From AV17 sp046262735 (GTDB taxonomy: Bacteria; Verrucomicrobiota; Verrucomicrobiia; Chthoniobacterales; UBA10450): a stretch of DNA of 11,516 nt. The stretch spans positions 1 to 11,516 of the forward strand of contig JBHEMD010000115.1 of the NCBI GenBank assembly GCA_046262735.1, given 5' to 3'. Positions 1 through 6,218 of this stretch are shown here, in pieces. Below the pieces are notes generated by a model. That model did not search any database. It was not told the origin of the DNA and worked only from the letters and a program-made list of their open reading frames with translations. Numbering within the stretch: position 1 is the stretch's first letter; each line of letters starts with the position of its first letter. The translations under genes were made by a program, and so were the position numbers.

Positions 1-30
1 GTCTTAAGTTATCCGCAGATCGCCCAAACG

Positions 31-903
31 TCACGGCATGTAGCCAAGTTCAACAAGCACCGGCGCCGGCGATTTTCTCGAATTGTTTATGATCTGCCGC
101 TGGCATTTTCTCCAGCGTCCGATTCGGCCGATCTCCGGTGGGTTCGTAGCTCAAGCGTGAATAGCCAGGCGCTCTTCTGCTGTGGCCGACAGCTTTCCTT
201 CCGCCGTGCGGATCTCGTGGGCTATCTCCGCCAGACGTTCAGCGGGCGCCCTTGTCGTATTCAAGAAGCGCCGGCTCCCATGGCAACTCAATAAACTGGC
301 AAATTTTTCGCAACGTCGCTCCGCTCTCCCGCACCAGATTCTCATACCGAATTTCGATGTAGTTGGACAATCGGGTCGATTCCTCGCGTGCGACCCGAAT
401 ACGATCGGCCCATCTTTTCGCCGCGTCGGTGATGGAGCGCGGCCCAAACCAAAGCTCCTTGATGGAAACGGCGACATCGCGGCCATCTCGCACCAGGTGA
501 ACGAAACAAGCTTCCGACAGTAGCTCCGCGATCAGCGCCATGTTGTCGAGGTATCTGCCTGTCTTGTCGCCCCATCGTTTCTTGCCGAATCGCTCGGAAT
601 AAAGCGCGTAAAAAGTTGGCAGCGCAGCGCCGATTTCAAATTCTGTCAACGCGTTGATCTGCTCGCACAGAGCGGCCGCATCAAGCCCAAAATCTTTCCA
701 ACGCCAGCTGGAAACAACGCCTCAACAAACGTTTCGCGCAAATCTTGCGGTCTTGCGTGACAAGCCGCAGCGACTTTTGGAATGAAATGTGTTTCGGGTG
801 GGATGGCCAGTTGGGAGTGGGCATCCAGCATCATCCGCAGCAAGGTCGTGCCCGATCGACTCACCCCGACAATAAATGGCGCTCGCAATAACTGGTCGGC
901 CAC
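31..903 (-). pseudogene. Broken sulfotransferase gene (Sulfotransfer_3-like)
   Basis: An intact copy would move sulfate from PAPS to a carbohydrate or other acceptor. Read from 903 downwards, the pieces give one continuous sulfotransferase of about 290 residues, but only by changing frame. Frame one starts at a GTG (901-903) and has the PAPS 5'-phosphosulfate loop SRSGTTLLRMML. The next frame, from about 710 to 245, has WGDKTGRYLDN and the 3'-phosphate site HLVRDGRDV (about 499-473). The third frame carries ERLAEIAHEI, then a TGA at 151-153, then NPPEIGRIGRWR. Two further shifts give MPAADHKQFEKIAG and finally VLVELGYMP with a TGA at 31-33. The shifts fall at short homopolymers: TTT at 712-714, GGG at 244-246, TTTT at 106-109, CC near 60-61. 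Neighbouring genes are clean, which favours real decay over sequencing error, though errors cannot be excluded. It is unrelated in frame and sequence to the sulfotransferase domain at 7764-9179. Confidence 0.8.
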
Positions 904-1002
904 TCCCTGCTGCTTCCAGATTAGAATTGGCTACCGATCATCGCTCTGGCAGGGCGAAGCCCTTCTCGAACGCGCAACTGTCGAGCAGCATTATCTTGTT
1001 CT

Positions 1003-1025
1003 CAGGGCGAGAAATACTCGCCCTG
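1003..1025. terminator. Perfect 9-bp stem-loop downstream of purC
   Basis: CAGGGCGAG (1003-1011) and CTCGCCCTG (1017-1025) form a perfect 9-bp stem with a 5-nt AAATA loop. It lies 55 bases beyond the purC stop codon, in the 904-1080 spacer that holds no other recognisable feature. No T-run follows on either strand, so it is not a textbook Rho-independent terminator. A transcript 3'-end stabiliser or a weak terminator for purC is the most likely role (inference). Confidence 0.45.
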
Positions 1026-1080
1026 CGCGCAGACAGTATCATTGCTCTAGAGCCTGGGCGACAATGCCGCTTAGTCCGAC

Positions 1081-1974
1081 TTACGCTTTCAATTTCTCGC
1101 CGGTCAACTGCTCGAAGGCTTCCACGTATTTGGCCGCGGTGCGCGCGATCACGTCGCCGGGAAGTTTTGGGCCAGGTGGGCGCTTGTCCCAGTCGAGCGT
1201 CTCGAGATAATCGCGCACAAATTGCTTGTCGAAACTGGGCGGGCTTTGGACCTCAGCGTATTGATCGGCCGGCCAGAAACGCGAGGAATCGGGAGTGAGC
1301 ACTTCGTCGATCAAAAAAAGCTGGTTGTCGATCTTGCCGAACTCGAATTTCGTGTCGGCGACGATGATACCGCGTTGCGCGGCGTGATCCCGGCCGGTCG
1401 AGTAGATTTCCAGGCTCAGCTTTTTCACCTGCTCGGCCATATCGCCGCCCAGAATCTGCGCACAGCGAGCCATGTCGATGTTTTCGTCGTGGCCAGTCTC
1501 GGCTTTGGTCGCGGGCGTAAAGATCGGCTCCGGGAGTTTTGAGGCCTGCTTCAGGCCCGGAGGCAATTTGATTCCGCAAACGCTCTGCGATTCCTGGTAT
1601 TCTTTCCAACCGGATCCGGCCAAATAACCGCGCACGACGCACTCGACGGCGAGCGGTTTGGTTTTGCGCACGATCATGGAGCGGCCGGCGAGCTGCTCGC
1701 GAAAAGCGCGCAATGGCTTGGGGAAACGGTCGAAATCAGACGTGACGTAATGATTGTCGATCTTGCCAAAGCGATTGAACCAAAATGCGCTCAGCTGGTT
1801 GAGCACGGCCCCTTTTTTCGGAATCGGATCCGGGAGAATGACGTCGAAGGCCGAGACGCGGTCGGTCGCGATGAAGAGCAGCGTTTCGCCGAGATCGTAA
1901 ACTTCGCGGACTTTGCCGCTGCGCAGTTTTTTGATTCCGGGAAGGTCGATGGAGGCGAGGAGCTGTGTTTGCAT
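1081..1974 (-). CDS. purC: Phosphoribosylaminoimidazole-succinocarboxamide synthase
   Basis: SAICAR synthetase joins L-aspartate to CAIR using ATP in de novo purine synthesis, in the cytoplasm. The 297-residue product is of the long, ADE1-like type rather than the roughly 237-residue E. coli type. Visible family motifs are SGKVREVYDLG (19-29, nucleotide-binding loop), ATDRVSAFDVILPDPIPKKG (36-55), ECVVRGYLAGSGW (111-123), ETGHDENID (159-167), IIVADTKFEFG (203-213) and DEVLTPDSSRFWP (223-235). The start at 1972-1974 (MQTQLLASIDLPG) is chosen because a longer reading frame to 2034 would add 20 residues encoded only by the spacer repeat. No clear Shine-Dalgarno sequence precedes either start. 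The gene stands alone, divergent from the rRNA methyltransferase and separated from the sulfotransferase remnant by about 180 bases. Confidence 0.96.
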   Translation of the reverse strand: MQTQLLASIDLPGIKKLRSGKVREVYDLGETLLFIATDRVSAFDVILPDPIPKKGAVLNQLSAFWFNRFGKIDNHYVTSDFDRFPKPLRAFREQLAGRSMIVRKTKPLAVECVVRGYLAGSGWKEYQESQSVCGIKLPPGLKQASKLPEPIFTPATKAETGHDENIDMARCAQILGGDMAEQVKKLSLEIYSTGRDHAAQRGIIVADTKFEFGKIDNQLFLIDEVLTPDSSRFWPADQYAEVQSPPSFDKQFVRDYLETLDWDKRPPGPKLPGDVIARTAAKYVEAFEQLTGEKLKA

Positions 1975-1983
1975 AGGTGGTTG

Positions 1984-2051
1984 TGAGAAGTGAGAGGTGA
2001 GAGGTGACAAGTCCAATGACTTCTCACTATTCACTTCTCGCTTCTCACTTC
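1984..2051. repeat. Heptamer repeats arranged as an inverted repeat
   Basis: Almost the whole spacer between the purC and rlmI-like start codons is built of 7-base units. The left half reads TGAGAAG, TGAGAGG, TGAGAGG, TGACAAG (1984-2011). A 7-base TCCAATG spacer (2012-2018) follows. The right half carries complementary units ACTTCTC, ACTATTC, ACTTCTC, GCTTCTC and ACTTC (2019-2051). The halves can pair into an imperfect hairpin of roughly 28-30 bp. It sits where both divergent promoters or 5' leaders should be, so it may affect expression of both genes (inference). It could also be a dispersed genomic repeat family. Confidence 0.75.
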
Positions 2052-2055
2052 AACT

Positions 2056-3228
2056 ATGGCTGGAATCATCGTCAATCCCCGCGCCCGCATTCTCCACGGG
2101 CACGACTGGGTCTTTTCCAGCGAGGTGCTGAAAGTTTTTGGGGAACCGGCCGATGGCGACGTGATTTCGCTTAAGGACGGACGGGACAAGTTGATCGGCA
2201 GCGCAATTTACAATTCCAAATCGCAGATCGTGGCGCGACGGTTCTCGCGCCAGCGCCAGGACCTGGATCTCGATTTTTTCAAGCGCCGAATCGGACAGGC
2301 TTCCGAATACCGCGACCGGCGGGGGATCGATCCGCAATTGCGCCGCGTCGTTTGGAGTGAGAGCGACGGCTTGCCGGGTGTGATCCTCGACCGTTACGGC
2401 GAGAATTTCGTGTTACAGACGCTCACCCTGGCGATGGACATGCGGAAAGAACTCATCGCAAAGGCGATTGTCGATCTTTTCGGCGTAGTCACGCTGATCG
2501 AGCGGAATGACACTCCGGTGCGCAAAGCCGAAGGCATGGACCTGCGAACTGGAGTTCTGGCAGGCGCCGCGCAATCAATCTTAATCACGCTCGACATTGG
2601 TGGATTAAAGTTCGAGGTCGATCTTCTGCGGGCTCACAAAACCGGGTTTTACCTCGATCAGCGCGACAATTACCGGATCGTTGCCGAGTACGCAGCGAGC
2701 ACGCGCGTATTGGATTGTTTTGCCAACGAAGGCGCCTTTGCGCTTGCCTGCGCGCGGGCCGGCGCGCTCGATGTGGCTGCGGTGGAAGAAAATTCCGAAG
2801 CAATTACGGCGGGAAAACGCCACGCCGAGCGAAACGACCTGAAGGTGCGCTGGATCGAGCAGGACGTGTTCGCGTTCCTGCGCGGCGCGGAAAAAGCGGA
2901 GGCTGAATACGACCTCGTTGTTCTCGACCCGCCGTCGTTCACGAAAACCAAAAGCGGTTTGCGCGACGCGCTGCGCGGTTATCGCGAGCTGCACGTGCGC
3001 GCCTTCAAACTGCTCTCGAAAAACGGACTGCTCGCCACGTTTTCCTGCTCGCATCATGTGAGCGAAAGCGCGTTCGAGCAAACGATCGCCGACGCGCTGG
3101 TGGACGCGCGCCGTTCCGCGCGGCGGTTGCGACGGTTCGAGCAGGCGCTCGATCACCCGGTGCTGCCGACAATTCCGGAAACGCAATATTTCAAAGGGGT
3201 GCTCCTGGAGATGATGCCGGGCCGCTAG
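2056..3228 (+). CDS. rlmI: RlmI-like class I SAM-dependent rRNA (cytosine-C5) methyltransferase
   Basis: The product resembles RlmI (YccW), which methylates a cytosine in 23S rRNA of the large subunit (C1962 in E. coli). It has 390 residues, close to the family's usual length. The order is an N-terminal PUA-like RNA-binding part (about 1-75; GHDWVFSSEV at 15-24), a linker with SDGLPGVILDRYG (103-115), then a Rossmann methyltransferase. That domain shows KTGFYLDQRDNY (195-206), SAM motif I VLDCFANEGAFAL (218-230), VVLDPPSF (288-295) and FSCSHHV (329-335) with a conserved cysteine, Cys331. Motif I has ANEG where I would expect a YTGG-like string, a mild variation. No Shine-Dalgarno sequence is visible because the repeat runs up to the ATG. 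The exact target base is inferred from the family; the gene symbol is by similarity of architecture. Confidence 0.88.
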   Translation: MAGIIVNPRARILHGHDWVFSSEVLKVFGEPADGDVISLKDGRDKLIGSAIYNSKSQIVARRFSRQRQDLDLDFFKRRIGQASEYRDRRGIDPQLRRVVWSESDGLPGVILDRYGENFVLQTLTLAMDMRKELIAKAIVDLFGVVTLIERNDTPVRKAEGMDLRTGVLAGAAQSILITLDIGGLKFEVDLLRAHKTGFYLDQRDNYRIVAEYAASTRVLDCFANEGAFALACARAGALDVAAVEENSEAITAGKRHAERNDLKVRWIEQDVFAFLRGAEKAEAEYDLVVLDPPSFTKTKSGLRDALRGYRELHVRAFKLLSKNGLLATFSCSHHVSESAFEQTIADALVDARRSARRLRRFEQALDHPVLPTIPETQYFKGVLLEMMPGR

Positions 3229-3296
3229 CGCGAAAGCTCCAAGCACCAAATCCCAAGTTCCAAAGAAGCTCCAATATCGAAATTGGAATTTCGCGC
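3228..3296. repeat. Heptamer-like repeat and hairpin after the rRNA methyltransferase gene
   Basis: Immediately after the stop codon, GCGCGAAAgcTCCAA (3228-3242) can pair with TTGGAATTTCGCGC (3283-3296), a 13-14-bp stem with a small bulge. The loop contains 7-base units CTCCAAG, CACCAAA, TCCCAAG, TTCCAAA (3237-3264). The right arm also forms its own hairpin, CGAAATT-GG-AATTTCG (3278-3293). Position suggests a role in transcript 3'-end formation, and the repeated wording suggests a dispersed intergenic element. It is unlike the purC/rlmI repeat in sequence but similar in plan. Confidence 0.6.
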
Positions 3297-3311
3297 TTTC
3301 TAAAAACGATG

Positions 3312-3340
3312 TGGAAATCTCTACAGCTCTTCACTAACAT
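3312..3340 (+). promoter_or_regulatory. Possible sigma-70-type promoter for the coiled-coil/gatCA set
   Basis: TGGAAA (3312-3317) and TAACAT (3335-3340) each match the -35 and -10 consensus at four of six bases, with a 17-base spacer. They lie 34 bases before the ATG at 3374, in the only non-repeat part of this spacer. Such matches are common by chance, so this is a weak call based on position. Confidence 0.25.
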
Positions 3341-3373
3341 GGCGGCAGCAACGCGCGCCGGGAAAAATTCGTC

Positions 3374-4003
3374 ATGCCAGACAAAATCCGACCGATCGAA
3401 CAAATGCTGGAACTGAGCGAAGAAGAAGCGCTTTCTCCTGAGCACCTCGATGAGCAAGTGCAAAAGGCGCAGGAGCAATTGCTCCAGCTCAAACGCCAGC
3501 AGGAACAAATCGAAAAACAAAAGCGCGAGCTCGAAGAGCTGAGCCGGCGCCAGGAAGAACTGGAACGCGGGCGTGCGGAAATGACGGACAAGCTGACGCG
3601 GTCGCTGGTCGTGCTGGAACGCGAAGGTTACGACACGCAGAAACGGCTCGAGCAAGTGCGCGCGATGCGGGAGAGCTTCGCGCAACATTTGCAGTTGATC
3701 GAAGGGATCGACCCGAAGACGTGGAACCCGGCCGAATTGCACAAGGAATTGAGCCGGGCGCTGAGCGCGGTCGATGATGCGCGGGCGGAGTTCAGCCAAC
3801 AGCGCAGCCGGTTGCAAGCCAGCGGCGGCAGTGAAACGGACGAGGCGTTGCCGGAAGTGGCGCCCGCCCTCTCGGAGCTGGGCGGCAGCGGGCGCTCTCT
3901 TTGGCAATGGGCGCAGATCGGCTTTGCGCTCACTTTGCCGCTGATCGTTTTCGGTTTTATTGCGCTTCTCATCTTTTTCTGGATGGCTTCGACGACCCGC
4001 TAA
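3374..4003 (+). CDS. Coiled-coil protein with one C-terminal membrane segment, function unknown
   Basis: I do not recognise a named family. The 209-residue product starts with an acidic stretch, then has a long charged helix rich in Glu, Gln, Lys and Arg (about 22-75) that should form a coiled coil. A conserved-looking middle part (about 76-145) includes LVVLEREGYDTQKRL and GIDPKTWNPAELHKELSRAL. A flexible linker (150-172) precedes one hydrophobic segment (about 179-204) and a very short tail. There is no signal peptide, so the coiled coil probably lies in the cytoplasm, anchored by its C-terminus (inference). The start has a possible GGGA ribosome-binding sequence at the expected distance. 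It lies 3 bases before a smaller protein of the same plan and in line with gatC and gatA, so they are probably co-transcribed. Function in envelope or complex scaffolding is only a guess. Confidence 0.85.
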   Translation: MPDKIRPIEQMLELSEEEALSPEHLDEQVQKAQEQLLQLKRQQEQIEKQKRELEELSRRQEELERGRAEMTDKLTRSLVVLEREGYDTQKRLEQVRAMRESFAQHLQLIEGIDPKTWNPAELHKELSRALSAVDDARAEFSQQRSRLQASGGSETDEALPEVAPALSELGGSGRSLWQWAQIGFALTLPLIVFGFIALLIFFWMASTTR

Positions 4004-4006
4004 CCG

Positions 4007-4372
4007 ATGTTTCGTCGCGCGCGGAAATCGATCACGTCGTTAGATCGGAAACAGGAAGAGCTTGCCCGGCGCGAATCGGAGTTGCGCAACGAAATGCAAA
4101 AGCTCGAACAGCTGATCGAAGCGGCCCCGCGGATGGCAGAAGAAACGTCGCGCCGGCAACGTGAAGAATTACTCAGCCGCGCACAAAACAGCCGTAGCCG
4201 GCTGGAGGTGTCGGTCGCTTTGCAAGATAAACGTTACGGTGAGGAAGAGACTGGGCCACGGCGGCGCGGCTCGCTGCGCAAAGTGCGCCGTGAAGGCCGG
4301 CTGCTTTTTGTGATCCTGGCGGTCGCGCTTTGCCTGGCAGTCATCTGGTTGGCAAGTCATCTGCATTTCTAG
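4007..4372 (+). CDS. Small coiled-coil protein with C-terminal membrane anchor, function unknown
   Basis: This 121-residue protein repeats the plan of its upstream neighbour in miniature. A basic start (MFRRARKS) is followed by a coiled-coil helix (about 11-60, with RKQEELARRESELRNEMQKL), a basic linker (RRRGSLRKVRREGR, 85-98), one hydrophobic segment (about 99-117) and the short end ASHLHF. The positive residues just before the membrane segment suggest the N-terminal part stays in the cytoplasm. It begins 3 bases after the upstream stop codon, and gatC begins 3 bases after its own stop codon, so translation is probably coupled. Similar topology suggests the two proteins pair through their coiled coils, but nothing in the sequence proves it. 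Confidence 0.8.
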   Translation: MFRRARKSITSLDRKQEELARRESELRNEMQKLEQLIEAAPRMAEETSRRQREELLSRAQNSRSRLEVSVALQDKRYGEEETGPRRRGSLRKVRREGRLLFVILAVALCLAVIWLASHLHF

Positions 4373-4375
4373 GCG

Positions 4376-4666
4376 ATGGCTGAGCAATCCGATCTGGATG
4401 TTGCCTACGTCGCGAAGCTGGCGCGGTTAAACCTGACGGCAGAAGAAACAAAACTGTTTGAGAAACAGCTCGGTGAGGTGTTGCGCTATGCGGCCAAGCT
4501 CGGCGAAGTAGATGTGAGCCAGGTTGAAGCCGCGGCGCACGGCGTGCCGATTTTCAATGTGTTTCGCGAAGACGAACCGCGGGATTGGTTCACCGCCGAG
4601 GAAGCGCTGAGTAACGCCCCGCAAAAGGCGAACCAGCTCTTCGTCGTCACGAAGGTGGTGGAATGA
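4376..4666 (+). CDS. gatC: Asp/Glu-tRNA amidotransferase subunit C
   Basis: GatC is the small stabilising subunit of GatCAB, which converts mischarged Asp-tRNA(Asn) and/or Glu-tRNA(Gln) to the amide forms. The 96-residue length is typical. Family features are VAYVAKLARLNLTAEE near the start (residues 9-24), a second helix with LGEVLRYAAKLGEVDVSQVE, and FREDEPRDWFTAEEALSNAP (residues 63-82) where other GatC proteins have their LRxD-type segment. It overlaps gatA by four bases (ATGA at 4663-4666), so translation of the two is coupled. The gatB subunit is not in this window and must be elsewhere or further away. Confidence 0.95.
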   Translation: MAEQSDLDVAYVAKLARLNLTAEETKLFEKQLGEVLRYAAKLGEVDVSQVEAAAHGVPIFNVFREDEPRDWFTAEEALSNAPQKANQLFVVTKVVE

Positions 4667-6135
4667 GCCCGGCCAATCTGGCGGCGCTCACGATCACTGA
4701 TTTGCGGGCGCTGTTGCGGCGCCGCGAAGTGACGCCGCACGAAGTGCTCGAGGCGTTGCGCGCACGCATCGAGGATGTTGAGCCGAAAATCGGCGCCTAC
4801 CTCTCGATCGATTTCGATGCCGCCGCCAACCAGGCGGAAAAGGTGGATGTCGATCTTCCGCTGGGCGGCGTGCCGATTGCGATCAAGGACATCATTAATG
4901 TGGCCAGTCAACCGTGCACCTGCGCGTCAAAAATTCTGCGCGGCTATCGCTCGCCATACGACGCGACGGTAATCAGAAAATTGCGCGGCGCGGGCGCGAT
5001 TCCGTTCGGCAAAACAAACATGGACGAGTTCGCGATGGGGTCGTCCACGGAGAATTCGAGCGTGAAGCCGGCGCGGAATCCGTGGGACCTGTCGCGGGTT
5101 CCCGGTGGGTCGAGCGGCGGCTCGGCTGCGGCCGTGGCGGCGGACGCGGCCTTCGGCGCCCTCGGGACCGATACCGGCGGATCGATCCGCCAACCGGCTG
5201 CGCTGTGCGGCCTTGTCGGGTTGAAACCAACTTATGGCCGCGTGTCGCGTTTTGGGGTGGTCGCATTTGCATCTTCGCTCGATCAAGTGGGCCCGCTCAC
5301 GAAGACCGTGCACGATGCCGCGCTGCTCATGAACGCAATGGCCGGCCATGATCCTTGCGACAGCACTTCTTTGAACGAGCTGGTGCCGGACTACACCGCC
5401 GCGCTGGGCCGCGATTTGCGCGGACTCAGACTCGGTTGGCCCAAGGAATACATGATCGAAGGAATCGATCCGCAGGTGAAAGCGGCGATCGACGCGGCGA
5501 TCAAGCAATTGCAAACGCTCGGGGCGGAGATTGTCGATGTTAGCCTGCCGCACACCGACTACGGGATCGCGGTCTATTATTTTTTGGCGACCGCGGAGGC
5601 ATCGGCGAACCTCGCCCGGTTCGATGGGGTGCGTTACGGACATCGCGCCAAGAAACCGAGCAATGTGCTGGATCACTACGGGCGCACCCGCGGGGAAGGC
5701 TTCGGCCAGGAAGTGAAACGCCGGATTATCCTGGGCACCTACGTTTTGAGCTCGGGATATTACGACGCTTATTACTTGCGCGCGCAAAAAGTGCGCGAAC
5801 TGATCCGGAAAGATTTCGCGCAGGCGTTTGCGAAAGTAGACGCGATCGTCTCGCCTACATCGCCTGTGCCGGCGTTCAAACTCGGGGAACGCACCGCCGA
5901 CCCATTGCAAATGTATCTCGCGGACATTTTCACCAATACGGGAAATCTGGCCGGCATCTGCGGCATCAATGTTCCGTGTGGTTTCGCCAAGATCGACAAT
6001 GTGCAGTTACCAATCGGCCTCCAGCTAATGGGCAAAGCGCTCGATGAAGCGCGCATTTTTCAGATCGCGCACGCCTACGAACAAAGTACCGATTGGCACA
6101 AAACGAAATCTCCCCTTTCGCTCGCCCCGAAATAG
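4663..6135 (+). CDS. gatA: Asp/Glu-tRNA amidotransferase subunit A
   Basis: GatA is the amidase subunit that releases ammonia from glutamine for the amidation carried out at GatB. The 490-residue product carries the amidase-signature Ser-cisSer-Lys triad: Lys75 in GVPIAIKDIINV, Ser150 in PGGSSGGSAAA and Ser174 in GTDTGGSIRQP. These sit a constant four residues earlier than the known residues of Staphylococcus aureus GatA (Lys79, Ser154, Ser178), which is good evidence for an intact active site. Further family strings are KTNMDEFAMGSSTENS (117-132) and GLKPTYGRVSRFG (186-198). The start is fixed by the ATGA overlap with gatC. The gene is convergent with the halogenase-like gene, and a tRNA-like remnant begins 7 bases after its stop codon. 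Confidence 0.97.
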   Translation: MSPANLAALTITDLRALLRRREVTPHEVLEALRARIEDVEPKIGAYLSIDFDAAANQAEKVDVDLPLGGVPIAIKDIINVASQPCTCASKILRGYRSPYDATVIRKLRGAGAIPFGKTNMDEFAMGSSTENSSVKPARNPWDLSRVPGGSSGGSAAAVAADAAFGALGTDTGGSIRQPAALCGLVGLKPTYGRVSRFGVVAFASSLDQVGPLTKTVHDAALLMNAMAGHDPCDSTSLNELVPDYTAALGRDLRGLRLGWPKEYMIEGIDPQVKAAIDAAIKQLQTLGAEIVDVSLPHTDYGIAVYYFLATAEASANLARFDGVRYGHRAKKPSNVLDHYGRTRGEGFGQEVKRRIILGTYVLSSGYYDAYYLRAQKVRELIRKDFAQAFAKVDAIVSPTSPVPAFKLGERTADPLQMYLADIFTNTGNLAGICGINVPCGFAKIDNVQLPIGLQLMGKALDEARIFQIAHAYEQSTDWHKTKSPLSLAPK

Positions 6136-6141
6136 AAGTGG

Positions 6142-6218
6142 AGCCAGCGAACGTATTCGACCGGTGACCTGCGTTTTTACGAAAGCGCTGCGTTACCGGC
6201 TGGCGCATACTTGCTGGC
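6142..6218 (-). pseudogene. Decayed tRNA-Thr-like sequence
   Basis: Aligned with the intact tRNA-Thr at 7631-7703 in the same orientation, this stretch keeps ACCGG, the variable-loop AGGTC, the anticodon context TTTCGTAAA and much of the D-arm. The acceptor ends still pair at six of seven positions (GCCAGCA with CGCTGGC), with paired changes relative to the intact gene. The D-stem TGCG/CGCA pairs. The anticodon stem has an extra base, and the T-stem no longer pairs and has lost a base of its loop. A second acceptor-like GCCAGCG lies just upstream on the minus strand (6222-6228). It is therefore unlikely to give a working tRNA. The last residues and the stop codon of the halogenase-like gene lie inside it. 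Confidence 0.6.

Noticed and set aside
1975..2034. Extended N-terminus for PurC starting at 2034
   Set aside because: The extra 20 residues are encoded by the heptamer repeat, and family similarity begins after the ATG at 1974.
1984..2051. CRISPR array
   Set aside because: Units are only 7 bases long, there are no unique spacers of 30 or so bases, and no cas genes are present.
2605..3249. Minus-strand open frame of 214 codons opposite the rRNA methyltransferase
   Set aside because: It is a shadow of the SAM methyltransferase domain, with no motif of its own.
3191..3907. Minus-strand open frame of 238 codons across the coiled-coil gene
   Set aside because: Its Phe/Leu-rich content is the mirror of the Glu/Gln/Lys-rich coiled coil, and the plus-strand gene fits the operon.
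4927..5910. Long open frame of 327 codons on the minus strand opposite gatA
   Set aside because: It lies wholly inside gatA, has no family motifs and reflects the low stop frequency of GC-rich antisense.
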